64,000 bases of DNA. Source: Cocleimonas flava (GTDB lineage: Bacteria > Pseudomonadota > Gammaproteobacteria > Thiotrichales > Thiotrichaceae). Below the pieces are notes generated by a model that saw only the letters and a list, made by a program, of their open reading frames with translations, did not search any database and had not been told where the DNA came from. The DNA lies in assembly GCF_004339015.1 (NCBI RefSeq), contig NZ_SMFQ01000004.1, positions 966,469 through 1,030,468 of the forward strand, given 5' to 3'. Within the stretch, counting starts at the first letter, position 1. Each line of letters begins with the position of its first letter. The position numbers were made by a program, and so were the translations under genes. Below, in pieces: positions 35,784 through 45,168 of the stretch.

Positions 35784-37253
35784 ATGTCTCTAGATACAAA
35801 TACACGTAATAATTTACTTTTTCAACTAGGCGAAATTCTACCAGAAGAATATCTACTCACCAGTGAAGAAGCGATCAAACCTTATGAATGCGACGGTTTA
35901 TCAGCCTATCAAAAGCTTCCCGTTGCCGTTGTTTTGCCCGAAACGATTGAGCAAGTACAACGTATTACAAAAATATGCTCTCAATTGAAAGTACCGATTG
36001 TTGCTCGCGGTGCTGGCACTGGCTTATCAGGCGGTGCATTACCGCACGAAGGCGGGATCATTTTAGGGTTATCCCGATTTAATAAAATTGAGAAGATAGA
36101 TACTGACAATCTAACCGCAACGGTTCAACCCGGCGTTAGAAACCTAGCCATTACCGAAGCAGCAAGACCTTTCGGCTTATATTATGCACCCGATCCCTCC
36201 TCTCAAATTGCCTGCTCTATTGGCGGCAATGTGGCAGAAAATGCTGGCGGAGTGCATTGCTTAAAATATGGCCTAACCGTTCATAATGTTCAGCAAGTAA
36301 CCATTGTGACCGTCGATGGCGAATTAGTTACTTTAGGCTCCCAGACATTAGACACGCCTGGCTATGATCTTTTAGCATTGATTACTGGATCTGAAGGCAT
36401 GCTCGGCATTATCGTTGAGATTGTGGTGAAACTATTACCTAAACCTCATGCCGTTAAAGTCTTGATGGCGTCATTCAAAAAAGTTGAAGATGCAGGCAAT
36501 GCCGTTGCTAACATTATCGCTGAGGGCGTCATTCCCGCTGGTTTAGAAATGATGGACAAACCTGCCATTCATGCGGCAGAAGCCTTCGCTAAAGCCAACT
36601 ACCCGCTTGATGCAGAAGCTATTTTACTGTGTGAATTAGATGGAAGCGAACAGCAACTGGCAGAGCAAATCGAGACCGTTTCAGAAACACTGCGCAACGC
36701 AAATGCAGACGATATCGTAATTGCTGACTCTGCAGATGAGCAAGCACGACTTTGGGCAGGAAGGAAATCTGCATTTCCCGCTGTTGGAAGAATTTCACCT
36801 GATTACTATTGCATGGATGGCACCATTCCCCGAAAACAGATTGCTTACGTACTCAAAAGAATTAGCGAATTATCTGAAGAATGTGGTTTACGTGTAGCCA
36901 ATGTTTTCCATGCAGGAGACGGCAATCTTCACCCATTAATTTTGTACGATGCAAACAAAGAAGGCGAGCTTGAGAAAACTGAAAAATTCGGCGCCGATAT
37001 CTTGACGCTTTGCGTAGAAGTGGGCGGTACTATTACCGGCGAACACGGCGTAGGCCATGAGAAAATTGACCAGATGTGCGTACAGTTTTCACCCGAAGAA
37101 CTCACTCAGTTTTTTGCCGTTAAGAATGCTTTTGATCCGGATGCATTACTCAACCCCGGAAAAGCGGTGCCCACATTACACCGCTGCGCTGAACTCGGCG
37201 GAATGCATGTACATAACGGCCAATTGCCACATCCTGAAATCCCTCGTTTTTAG
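35784..37253 (+). CDS. glcD: Glycolate oxidase subunit GlcD (FAD-binding)
   Basis: The 489-residue FAD-linked subunit has the RGAGTGLSGGALP loop (about residues 76-88), GGNVAENAGGVHCLKYG (about 151) and the C-terminal FHAGDGNLHP and EHGVGHEK. With GlcE and GlcF it oxidises glycolate (and D-lactate) to glyoxylate, passing electrons to the quinone pool. It is the first gene of glcDEF. Its start diverges from crcB with only 65 bases between. A copy of the dispersed element follows it, before glcE. Confidence 0.93.
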   Translation: MSLDTNTRNNLLFQLGEILPEEYLLTSEEAIKPYECDGLSAYQKLPVAVVLPETIEQVQRITKICSQLKVPIVARGAGTGLSGGALPHEGGIILGLSRFNKIEKIDTDNLTATVQPGVRNLAITEAARPFGLYYAPDPSSQIACSIGGNVAENAGGVHCLKYGLTVHNVQQVTIVTVDGELVTLGSQTLDTPGYDLLALITGSEGMLGIIVEIVVKLLPKPHAVKVLMASFKKVEDAGNAVANIIAEGVIPAGLEMMDKPAIHAAEAFAKANYPLDAEAILLCELDGSEQQLAEQIETVSETLRNANADDIVIADSADEQARLWAGRKSAFPAVGRISPDYYCMDGTIPRKQIAYVLKRISELSEECGLRVANVFHAGDGNLHPLILYDANKEGELEKTEKFGADILTLCVEVGGTITGEHGVGHEKIDQMCVQFSPEELTQFFAVKNAFDPDALLNPGKAVPTLHRCAELGGMHVHNGQLPHPEIPRF

Positions 37254-37293
37254 CGTTTTAAACACATAAAAACGAGTAATTATTTTAAAATGA

Positions 37294-37320
37294 CACCCCC
37301 CTACTTTTAGCCACTTTTTT
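37294..37320 (+). repeat. Dispersed element, copy K, inside the glcDEF operon
   Basis: Exact core CACCCCCCTACTT, TTAGCCAC and six T, between glcD and glcE and in the sense direction. If it terminated transcription strongly it would cut glcEF off from glcD. Confidence 0.85.
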
Positions 37321-37374
37321 AGTAACGCAAACAACTACGAAAAGGCTTTGGGTAATTTATCCTTTGTGACACAC

Positions 37375-38451
37375 ATGACAATACAAGATAACGATATTAG
37401 TTCTGACCTGCAACAACGCGTACTAGAGTCGATAGCAAACAAACAACCACTCTATATTCACGGCGGAAATAGCAAGGCGTTCTACGGCAATACGGTTGAT
37501 GCCACACCATTAGATATTAGCCCGCATACCGGCATAATCAGCTATGAACCAACAGAACTCTGCGTAACATTGAGGGCAGGTACTTTATTATCTGATCTAG
37601 AAGCATTACTCAATAACACCAATCAAATTCTACCTTTTGAGCCACCTCAGTACACAACAGAAACAACCATTGGTGGCGCTATTGCTGCTGGAATTTCCGG
37701 CCCCAGACGCGCTTATACCGGATCAGTTAGGGACGCCATTCTCGGTGTAAAGATCATAAATGGTAACGGCGAGATTGTTAGCTTTGGCGGACAAGTGATG
37801 AAAAATGTAGCTGGCTACGACTTGTCTCGCATGATGGTTCGTTCGCAAGGAACACTGGGTGTAATTCTTGAAGTTTCATTGAGGCTATTACCCAAACCAC
37901 CAAAAGAAATTACACTCACGTTCGAATCTGATCAGAAATCAGCACTACAGTTTTTTCAAGAATCCAGATTGCAGCAATTACCGATCACAGCTAGCGCCTG
38001 GTTTAATGATCAAGTCTATTTGCGCCTATCAGAAAGTGAAACCGTACTTGAGCAGTCCAAAAAGAAATTAGGCTTTGATTTATTAAGCGATTACGATGAT
38101 TTCTGGACAGATATTCGTGATCATCAACATCACTTTTTCGGACGCACTGATAAGCCGCTATGGCGTTTATCCTTACCGCCTGCGACAAAACAAATATCAA
38201 GTGTCGATGACAATCAGCTCATAGAATGGGGTGGCGCTCAGCGCTGGATTAATAGCAATGCTCCAGCCAACATCATTCAGAATATTGCGACTTCAAACAA
38301 TGGTTATGCATATATGTTTAAAGGGGACTTGCCTGAAACACCTTGCTTCCCTTTGCTAGATCAACCACTCATGCTATTACACAAACAACTCAAACGTAAT
38401 ATGGATCCAAACGGCATTTTTAGTCCTGGACGAATCTACTCTGGTTTATAA
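37375..38451 (+). CDS. glcE: Glycolate oxidase subunit GlcE (FAD-binding)
   Basis: The start is uncertain: I take ATG 37375 (358 residues), where the GlcE-like sequence begins soon after. An upstream TTG (37348) or GTG (37366) are alternatives with no better ribosome site. The protein shows HGGNSKAFYG (FAD loop), GIISYEPTELCVT, GISGPRRAYTGSVRD and GGQVMKNVAGYDLSR, all typical of GlcE, and ends FSPGRIYSGL. It is the second FAD subunit of the glycolate oxidase complex. glcF follows 18 bases after the stop. Confidence 0.9.
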   Translation: MTIQDNDISSDLQQRVLESIANKQPLYIHGGNSKAFYGNTVDATPLDISPHTGIISYEPTELCVTLRAGTLLSDLEALLNNTNQILPFEPPQYTTETTIGGAIAAGISGPRRAYTGSVRDAILGVKIINGNGEIVSFGGQVMKNVAGYDLSRMMVRSQGTLGVILEVSLRLLPKPPKEITLTFESDQKSALQFFQESRLQQLPITASAWFNDQVYLRLSESETVLEQSKKKLGFDLLSDYDDFWTDIRDHQHHFFGRTDKPLWRLSLPPATKQISSVDDNQLIEWGGAQRWINSNAPANIIQNIATSNNGYAYMFKGDLPETPCFPLLDQPLMLLHKQLKRNMDPNGIFSPGRIYSGL

Positions 38452-38469
38452 CACCTAGGGCTTAATACT

Positions 38470-39675
38470 ATGAAAACTGATATCACACCTTCTTTATTGA
38501 ATACTACAAAAGGCAAGCAGGCTGATGCAATTCTGAGAACCTGTGTACATTGCGGTTTTTGTAATGCGACCTGCCCTACCTATCAGCTACTAGGTGATGA
38601 GAATGACGGCCCACGAGGCCGTATCTATCTAATCAAACAACTACTAGAAGGCAAAGAGGTCACCCAATCAACTCAGCTTCATCTAGATCGCTGTTTAACC
38701 TGCCGCAATTGTGAGACTACTTGCCCATCAGGCGTAAAATACGCTCAACTGCTCGATATAGGTCGTAGTTTAATAGAAGAAAAAGTTCCAAGAAGCTTCA
38801 AAGAGAGAGTCACTCGCAAACTCATTCTGAATATACTTCCTTATGAGAAACGCTTTACCCCTTTATTGAAAGCCGGTCAGTTTTTCAAGCCATTTACCCC
38901 TAAAGTATTGCGCAAAAAAATCCCAAGAAAGACCACAAAAGGATTACTTCCTGGCAATTCTCATAACCGTAAAATGCTAATTCTTGATGGCTGTGTGCAA
39001 CCCGCACTATCACCAGATATAAATACGGCTACCGCACGCGTCTTAGACAAGCTTGGAATATCATTACTCACAATCAAAAAAGCGGGATGCTGTGGAGCTG
39101 TTAGCCAGCATTTAGGTGAGGAAGAAAAAGCATTGGTGTTTATGAGAAATAATATTGATGCCTGGTGGCCCGAAATTGAAAGCGGCGCCGAAGCTATTGT
39201 CATGACAGCAAGTGGCTGTGGCGCAACGGTAAAAGAATACGCACACCACTTACAACACGATTCAGAATATGCCAGCAAAGCTCAGCGTATTTCAGAGCTT
39301 TGCAAAGATATCTCCGAGATTGTAATTAATGAAGATTACAAACAATTAAATGCACCAGAGAAAACCAAAATTAGTTGGCACCCTCCATGCACTTTACAGC
39401 ACGGACAAAAAATCACAGGAGTGGTGGAAAAAATTCTTGGTGATTGTGGATATAATTTATTACCCGTTGAAAATTCACACTTATGTTGCGGTTCTGCCGG
39501 CACCTATTCCATTTTACAGCCTGAGATCTCAAGTAGACTTCAGCAAAATAAAATAGAAAGTCTACAGAAACATACGCCAGAGATGATCGTAACTGGAAAC
39601 ATAGGCTGCCAGACTCACTTACAAGCAGCTAGCAACGTTCCTGTTATTCACTGGATTCATTTATTGGACAATTAA
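38470..39675 (+). CDS. glcF: Glycolate oxidase iron-sulfur subunit GlcF
   Basis: The 401-residue protein carries two 4Fe-4S ferredoxin motifs, CVHCGFCNATCP (about residues 21-32) and CLTCRNCETTCP (about 75-86), and two CCG domains (KKAGCCGAVSQH at about 205 and HLCCGSAGTYS at about 340). These hold a further cluster and pass electrons from GlcD/E to quinone. It completes glcDEF. No glcC regulator or malate synthase is nearby. Confidence 0.93.
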   Translation: MKTDITPSLLNTTKGKQADAILRTCVHCGFCNATCPTYQLLGDENDGPRGRIYLIKQLLEGKEVTQSTQLHLDRCLTCRNCETTCPSGVKYAQLLDIGRSLIEEKVPRSFKERVTRKLILNILPYEKRFTPLLKAGQFFKPFTPKVLRKKIPRKTTKGLLPGNSHNRKMLILDGCVQPALSPDINTATARVLDKLGISLLTIKKAGCCGAVSQHLGEEEKALVFMRNNIDAWWPEIESGAEAIVMTASGCGATVKEYAHHLQHDSEYASKAQRISELCKDISEIVINEDYKQLNAPEKTKISWHPPCTLQHGQKITGVVEKILGDCGYNLLPVENSHLCCGSAGTYSILQPEISSRLQQNKIESLQKHTPEMIVTGNIGCQTHLQAASNVPVIHWIHLLDN

Positions 39676-39721
39676 AAGAAATGACTCGCGCATTTTCATT
39701 GATACGCACTAGTTAGAAAAA

Positions 39722-40846
39722 CTAAAGAGTATTCAATAGTTTTTGCGCTCTGTCTCTTTGAGGAGAATTACCTTCATTGATCAACTTATGCAAAATATCT
39801 TTAGCAGAATCAATATCCCCTGCATCAATATAAGCTACAGCCATATCAATCTTTACGCTATCTTTTAAAGGCTCTTGTTCCATATCAACATTAAGAAAAT
39901 CTTTCTCTTCCAGATAAGCCTTTTCAATTTCCGGCTGAATATTCACTTCATCTGCAATCAATCTATTTTGTTTACTCTTAACCCAGAACATCCACCCAAA
40001 TAGAAGTAATAGGAAAGCGATAATAGGCAAATAGTATTTCTCTAACATCGACATAATCGACTTCATACCAGCCTCTTTAGAGACTTCAGTGTTTGCGCTA
40101 ACGCTTGTGGATTTATCTTTTACTTCTAGTTGATTTTGAGCATTTGATATTTGAGATTTCTCAGCATTAATACTTTGAAAAGTATCAATTTTTTCCTTTG
40201 CTTGCTCATCTAGTTTTTTTTTAGATTCCTCAAATTTCTGAGCTTGAGATGTTGCAGTAGCATCTGTATCAGCAGCTTGCGGTTTACTTAAGGTCTTTTG
40301 TAATGCTTCTTCAACTTTACGTAATTGCGCATCGCTCTCATTCTTGTCGGCGATAAGTTGATCTAATCGTTTACGAAGATCATCGCTTTCTTTCTCTAAT
40401 TGATCAATTTTAATGGTCTGTAATTCTTGCTTATTTTGAATAACATCTGCCTTCTTGCTTTTGTTAACAAGATAACCGTTGGCGATCGGCGAACCAAAAT
40501 CTCCCGTCTGCCCTCTTCTGAAATAACGCGCATGTTCGCTTAGCAAAGCTTTTGCTTCTTCGTCAGACAGCGTTTCAATATCAGACTCATTGGGCAATAT
40601 AAGCTGTTTTCCACGGAGCAAGAAGTTGATATTACCACCTCGAAATGCCTCTTGATTCCTGGCTAACAATCCTATTAATAATTGAGACCTTGTTAAATCA
40701 CTTTGCGAATAATACCTTTCGATAATTTTATTTAGATTATCTGTAGACTTAACTTTGTAGCGAGTTTCTGCAAATGAAACAGACATCAGCGCTAATGACA
40801 AAAATGAACACAATGTCAGATATATAATTTTATTTTTAGAAATCAT
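39722..40846 (-). CDS. FimV/HubP-like polar or envelope scaffold protein
   Basis: The 374-residue protein has a signal peptide (to about residue 26), a FimV-type N-terminal region with YKVKSTDNLNKIIERYY and LLRGKQLILP (LysM-like), a coiled coil (about 145-250), one membrane helix (about 275-292) and a C-terminal FimV-like TPR motif (VKIDMAVAYIDAGDIDSAKDIL). FimV/HubP proteins organise cell poles and type IV pili; this one is short and lacks the long acidic repeats. Single gene upstream of a porin. Confidence 0.75.
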   Translation of the reverse strand: MISKNKIIYLTLCSFLSLALMSVSFAETRYKVKSTDNLNKIIERYYSQSDLTRSQLLIGLLARNQEAFRGGNINFLLRGKQLILPNESDIETLSDEEAKALLSEHARYFRRGQTGDFGSPIANGYLVNKSKKADVIQNKQELQTIKIDQLEKESDDLRKRLDQLIADKNESDAQLRKVEEALQKTLSKPQAADTDATATSQAQKFEESKKKLDEQAKEKIDTFQSINAEKSQISNAQNQLEVKDKSTSVSANTEVSKEAGMKSIMSMLEKYYLPIIAFLLLLFGWMFWVKSKQNRLIADEVNIQPEIEKAYLEEKDFLNVDMEQEPLKDSVKIDMAVAYIDAGDIDSAKDILHKLINEGNSPQRDRAQKLLNTL

Positions 40847-40982
40847 TTTAGTTTTATTTTTTTACTTGTAAGAAGCTTATTGTACTTAGTTATTTTACAT
40901 TCTTAAATACTAATAATTACCCAAAATATGACATATAAAATAGATATTGTAATTTTAAGATAAATTAAGAGTATTTCAGGCA

Positions 40983-41009
40983 CAAAAAAGGACGCCCAAA
41001 GGCGTCCTT
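40983..41009 (-). terminator. Intrinsic terminator of the porin gene
   Basis: AAGGACGCC and GGCGTCCTT pair around CAAA; on the minus strand a run of six T follows. Confidence 0.9.
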
Positions 41010-41036
41010 CTTATTGTGCATAGTTATGAGACTAGA

Positions 41037-42002
41037 TTAGAACTCTAGACGCATACCAACACCGTACTTAAGTACGTCATCTGTAGAATCATCACCGTCG
41101 TCAGCATTTTGTACTGCTGCGAACCACTGGTAATTTTTGCTAAGCTTGTGAGCATATTCAGCAGAAACGATTAATGGCTCGTTATCTTCGTCAGTAGTCT
41201 GGATACTTACGTTAACGCTTTTTCCGCCACCAAGACCAAATCCTGCAAGAGTAGCAACAGAAAGAACATCATCACCATTCTCTGGATCAGTGTTTAACAA
41301 AGAAACACCAAGGTTAGCCATACCGAATTTACCACCAGCATGAATACCAATCTGTGAACCTTGATCAGTTACGTCGCGGTAAGCAAAACCTAGGTTAACT
41401 GGACCAGCTTTAGTACCAGCACCGATTTGTACTTCATCGATTGCATCAGTATCGCCGTTTGCGTCAGCTCCGCCGTAATCAGCGTCGTCGTCGTCCATTA
41501 CTACCATAAGGTGCATACCAGTAGTACCAAACTTGTTCTTGTAGTTGATAGAATCGCCTTTACGGTATCCGCCACCAGCTAAATCCCATACGTTGTTGCC
41601 AGAAGTTCCACCAAGAAGTTGGAATGGGTCAACAGGGCTCATTACGTAGCTGTACAATGGAGACCAACGAGTACCGATAGAAACTTCACCGAAACCGCCT
41701 TTAACACCAACATAAGCTAAACGGTTTGTATCTTCGCCGTTAGAAAGTGCACCTTCATCAAGGTTTACACCGAATTCGTACTTACCAAATGCAGTTAAAC
41801 CATCAGAGATTTCCTGGTTTACTTTGATACCGAAACGTGAAGAGCGATTTTCTAAACCACAATCTGTGTTAGAACCGTCATCAGTACATACAAGACCTGC
41901 ACGCATACGACCGTATAGTGTAGTATCAGCTATAGTTGTAGCAGTTGTAGCAGCAACAATCGCGCCAGCAATTGCTGTTTTAATCATAATATTCTTTTTC
42001 AT
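41037..42002 (-). CDS. Outer-membrane general porin (Porin_4 type)
   Basis: The 321-residue protein has a signal peptide (to about residue 25, ending TIA), then DTTLYGRMRAG and alternating polar/apolar strands with aromatic girdles, ending in VGMRLEF. A terminal Phe is the BAM recognition signal. Acidic loops (DDDDADYGGADANGDTD) suggest a cation-preferring or calcium-binding vestibule. A 16-strand trimeric porin is expected. Strongly terminated, with a separate promoter region of 264 bases upstream. Confidence 0.88.
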   Translation of the reverse strand: MKKNIMIKTAIAGAIVAATTATTIADTTLYGRMRAGLVCTDDGSNTDCGLENRSSRFGIKVNQEISDGLTAFGKYEFGVNLDEGALSNGEDTNRLAYVGVKGGFGEVSIGTRWSPLYSYVMSPVDPFQLLGGTSGNNVWDLAGGGYRKGDSINYKNKFGTTGMHLMVVMDDDDADYGGADANGDTDAIDEVQIGAGTKAGPVNLGFAYRDVTDQGSQIGIHAGGKFGMANLGVSLLNTDPENGDDVLSVATLAGFGLGGGKSVNVSIQTTDEDNEPLIVSAEYAHKLSKNYQWFAAVQNADDGDDSTDDVLKYGVGMRLEF

Positions 42003-42266
42003 CGAATTAACCCCGAAAATTAATAAAAACCCGCAAAAATCAATTAAGACCTTCGCTAGGACATGGTTACTTTAGCCTAATTTAGATTTTTTGCAACAAA
42101 TTTTGTTAAAAAAAAACAACAGTCACACAAAAGTGTATCAATTTTACAACAAAATATTTAATGGTAAGAAATAGACAAACTATCAATCAGGCTAGATTAC
42201 AGCTTATAATATTGCCGCAATTCACTCAACTGATTAAAACAATAGAGTTATTAGGGTTTTACTAAA

Positions 42267-43088
42267 ATGACACAAGATACGGGCAAAATCACTTGGATCG
42301 CCAGCTTTCCTAGAAGCGGCAACACCTGGGTAAGAGCGCTAATAACAGCGTACTCAAACAATGGTGAAGTAACGATTAACAACATCATGCAAACCGGTGA
42401 TAAAAATCCAGAGTACTATGATGGCATTATAAAAAAACCTATCGAAGAATGGTCAACATCTGACCAGGCCTTGATCAAACCTGCGGCAATGATGCGAATG
42501 CTAGAAGACGCCGGTGGCAATTTAATGCTAAAAACACACGACTGTAATATTGACCTGTCAGGTGTTGCACAAATTCCACACGATATTACCAGAGCAGCTA
42601 TTTATATCGTAAGAGACCCTAGAGATGTTGCTTTGTCATTTAAAAATCATTACAACACGTCCACTAATAAAGAAGCAGTCGATAAACTCTTAGATAATAA
42701 GTTTGTTACTCGCTTCCCTAATAAAGGTCTTTTTGTTCCCCAGCTTTCCTGGAATATCCATGTGGCTTCCTGGATGCGAAACCTACCCTACCCAGTTTAT
42801 GCGCTTCGATACGAAGATCTTCTATCTAATACTTTTGAAGTTTTAAGTGAAATAATACAATTCCTCAATCTGGACTATGATAAAGACCTTGTGCATAAGA
42901 GCATTGAAGCGTGTGCTTTTGACAAACTAAAACAACAGGAAAAAAAATCAGGGTTTCGCGAGACTGTTGGTCAAGAATTCTTCCACAAAGGTGAAGCAAA
43001 CCGCTGGAAAACTGAATTAGAACCTCAATTACAAAATCGCATAGTTAAAGCCTGCGAAAAAGAAATGAAAATGGTGGGCTACCTTTAA
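42267..43088 (+). CDS. Sulfotransferase domain protein
   Basis: The 273-residue protein has the PAPS-binding motif SFPRSGNTW (residues 13-21) and the 3'-phosphate motif IYIVRDPRDVALSFKNHY (about 112-129), and an ending (EANRWKTELEP) typical of Sulfotransfer_1. It transfers sulfate from PAPS to an unknown acceptor, perhaps a lipid or polysaccharide. No signal peptide. It is convergent with the kinase gene; copy L of the dispersed element separates them. Confidence 0.85.
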   Translation: MTQDTGKITWIASFPRSGNTWVRALITAYSNNGEVTINNIMQTGDKNPEYYDGIIKKPIEEWSTSDQALIKPAAMMRMLEDAGGNLMLKTHDCNIDLSGVAQIPHDITRAAIYIVRDPRDVALSFKNHYNTSTNKEAVDKLLDNKFVTRFPNKGLFVPQLSWNIHVASWMRNLPYPVYALRYEDLLSNTFEVLSEIIQFLNLDYDKDLVHKSIEACAFDKLKQQEKKSGFRETVGQEFFHKGEANRWKTELEPQLQNRIVKACEKEMKMVGYL

Positions 43089-43111
43089 TAGACTTAGAGC
43101 GTATCAAAACT

Positions 43112-43138
43112 AAAAAAAGCCCTATAAGGTGGGGGGTG
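43112..43138 (-). repeat. Dispersed element, copy L, overlapping the kinase 3' end
   Basis: Seven A, GCCCTAT and the core AAGGTGGGGGGTG, the same variant as copy A. On the minus strand it encodes the last residues of the kinase (APPTL) and its TAG stop. Confidence 0.8.
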
Positions 43139-44267
43139 CATGTTGTTCATACTGATAAGAAGGCTCTTTTCTCAATAGAGACTCAAGCATCTTCAACGCT
43201 TTACCCGGACTTAAAAACCGATCATCCGGGCACTTAGCCATCATTTTATTTAACACTGGCTGAAGATGAGCAATGGATTCATCCAAAATCGGTATGGGTG
43301 CCATAACATGTTGCATCATAAGTTCTGTCGGGCTATTTCCCGCAAAGGGCTTCTCCCCCATCAGTAACTCATAGAAGATCACACCCAAGCTATAGATATC
43401 GGACGCTTTTGTGCAATCTTCCCCTGCAACTAATTCAGGGCTTACATAATGTGGCGAACAATGCAGTTCATCTTCTTTCAAAAAACCCGCATCGAGCAAT
43501 ATCCTTTTAGATACACCGTAATCGGTGAGTGCTAGCACACCGTCACTTCTGAGCATTACATTATCTATCTTTAAATCGCGATGAATTAAATTAGCATTAT
43601 GTACACAATCGAGGGCAGACGTGATTTCTCTAAACCATTCCAAGGCATGTAATAAAGGAAGAGATCTCTCACAATTATTAAGAGCCTGTCTCAATGTACC
43701 AAATTCGAGATACTCCATCACCAGATAGAAGGCATGATTGCAGATACCGCCATCATAGAAGTGCACTAAACCCTCAGAGCGGATAGCGCATTGCCTTTCG
43801 ACACGCTCTAAAAACTTTTGAATCATCTCATCGGATAATTCATTCGGTTTAAATTTAAAGCGTTTAATCGCGGCAGACTCACCTTTTTTATTGACGCCCC
43901 GATAGATAATACAATCCTGACTGTTATGTAGAACCTCTACTAACACCCAGTGTTTCAGATTAAGAGGGAAAAGCGCTAAACACCTTCGCAGTTGTAGATA
44001 AACATCTATTTTCGACGATAGATCTGAAATATTTTTCCAATACAAACATTTATTCGGCTGCAAAGATCGTTTTTTACATTCTTTTTTATTATCAAAAAAA
44101 ACCAGATCAAAAGGCTTGAGCTTTTGTAGCAGCTCTTCCCTGCTCAGAAGTTGCAAACAAGCATAATCATATTGAGCTAACGTCAAATGTGGTATTTTCG
44201 ACTCAAGCATTACCTTGATATCCTCAGGGACACCTGTATTTTGAATCAACAATACTGATAAACTCAT
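43122..44267 (-). CDS. Serine/threonine protein kinase with N-terminal receiver-like region
   Basis: The ATG at 44267 is chosen (381 residues): AGGAGG lies 13 bases upstream and the longer frame is not family-like. The first 110 residues resemble a degenerate receiver fold (SVLLIQNTG, FDLVFFDN). The kinase domain follows with AAIKRF (ATP Lys), HRDLKIDNVML, a variant DYG in place of DFG, YVSPELVAGEDCTKASDIYSLGVIFYELL and PTELMMQH. Hanks-type and apparently active. Its substrate is unknown. The C-terminal residues and stop come from a dispersed element. Confidence 0.8.
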   Translation of the reverse strand: MSLSVLLIQNTGVPEDIKVMLESKIPHLTLAQYDYACLQLLSREELLQKLKPFDLVFFDNKKECKKRSLQPNKCLYWKNISDLSSKIDVYLQLRRCLALFPLNLKHWVLVEVLHNSQDCIIYRGVNKKGESAAIKRFKFKPNELSDEMIQKFLERVERQCAIRSEGLVHFYDGGICNHAFYLVMEYLEFGTLRQALNNCERSLPLLHALEWFREITSALDCVHNANLIHRDLKIDNVMLRSDGVLALTDYGVSKRILLDAGFLKEDELHCSPHYVSPELVAGEDCTKASDIYSLGVIFYELLMGEKPFAGNSPTELMMQHVMAPIPILDESIAHLQPVLNKMMAKCPDDRFLSPGKALKMLESLLRKEPSYQYEQHAPPTL

Positions 44268-44548
44268 TCTTATTCTGTTTCCTCCTAGAGCATAGTCTAG
44301 GACATAAGCGCTTGATTGACTGAAATATTCTTCCGCCATGATTAACATAAAGCAGTTTTCTTTTATCATTTCAGCGTATAAATTCCTTAATGCATAAGAA
44401 ATAGCGGGTACTGTTTGACATTTAATTTGCTTTCCATAATAATGCCGCGTTCCGTGGGTCTATGACCCCTCCTTGCTATGAAATTTGCTGTAATTTACAC
44501 AGTAAAAAACACAAAAATCATAGCCAACTTGTCCATAAGGAGATAACT

Positions 44549-44899
44549 ATGAGACATTATGAAATCGTTTTTCTGCTACACCCAGATCAAAGCGACCAAC
44601 TTCCAGGCATGCTAGAGCGTTACCGCAAGCTTATCGAAGACAATAAAGGCACAATCCACCGTCTAGAAGACTGGGGTCGTCGTCCTTTAGCTTACCCAAT
44701 CGTTAAATTACACAAAGCACACTATGTGCTTATGAACATCGAGTGTGATTCAGCTACATTAAGTGAGCTTGAAGATCAATTCCGTTTCAATGATGCAGTA
44801 CTTCGCAATATGGTTATCCGTCGCGATGAAGCTGACACTGACCCTTCAATTCTCAGCAAAGAGAATGAAAAGAAGCCAGAAAGAAAATCATTTAATTAA
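44549..44899 (+). CDS. rpsF: 30S ribosomal protein S6
   Basis: The start is ATG 44549 with an AAGGAG site; upstream codons in frame are leader. The 116-residue protein begins [19 protein letters not shown] and has [12 protein letters not shown], the S6 signature. It binds S18 on the 30S platform. First gene of the rpsF-rpsR-DUF2232-rplI operon; the 180-base region upstream likely holds the promoter and an autoregulatory leader, but no structure is clear. Confidence 0.97.
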   Translation: MRHYEIVFLLHPDQSDQLPGMLERYRKLIEDNKGTIHRLEDWGRRPLAYPIVKLHKAHYVLMNIECDSATLSELEDQFRFNDAVLRNMVIRRDEADTDPSILSKENEKKPERKSFN

Positions 44900-44911
44900 T
44901 AGGAGTTAATC

Positions 44912-45142
44912 ATGTCAGCACAACGTTTTCGTCGTCAAAAATTTTGTCGTTTTACCAAAGAAGGTGTTAAAGAGATAGATTATAAAGATCTTGATACCTT
45001 AAAAGCGTTCATTACTGAAACAGGTAAAATTGTACCTAGCCGTGTTACAGGCACTAAAGCTAGATACCAGCGCCAATTAGCAACTGCTATTAAACGCGCT
45101 CGTTTTCTTGCGTTGATTCCTTACACGGATCAACACAAATAA
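44912..45142 (+). CDS. rpsR: 30S ribosomal protein S18
   Basis: The 76-residue protein has the KFCRFTKEG and the [13 protein letters not shown] region and ends with [16 protein letters not shown], as in S18. It forms a heterodimer with S6 on the 30S subunit. An AGGAG site lies before the ATG, 12 bases after rpsF. Confidence 0.98.
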   Translation: MSAQRFRRQKFCRFTKEGVKEIDYKDLDTLKAFITETGKIVPSRVTGTKARYQRQLATAIKRARFLALIPYTDQHK

Positions 45143-45168
45143 TATTAAGAATAGATAGGAAGAACTAA

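Noticed and set aside
35719..35805. N-terminal extension of CrcB by 29 residues
   Set aside because: It overlaps the divergent glcD start, is not family-like, and a TTG with a GGAG site gives the normal length.
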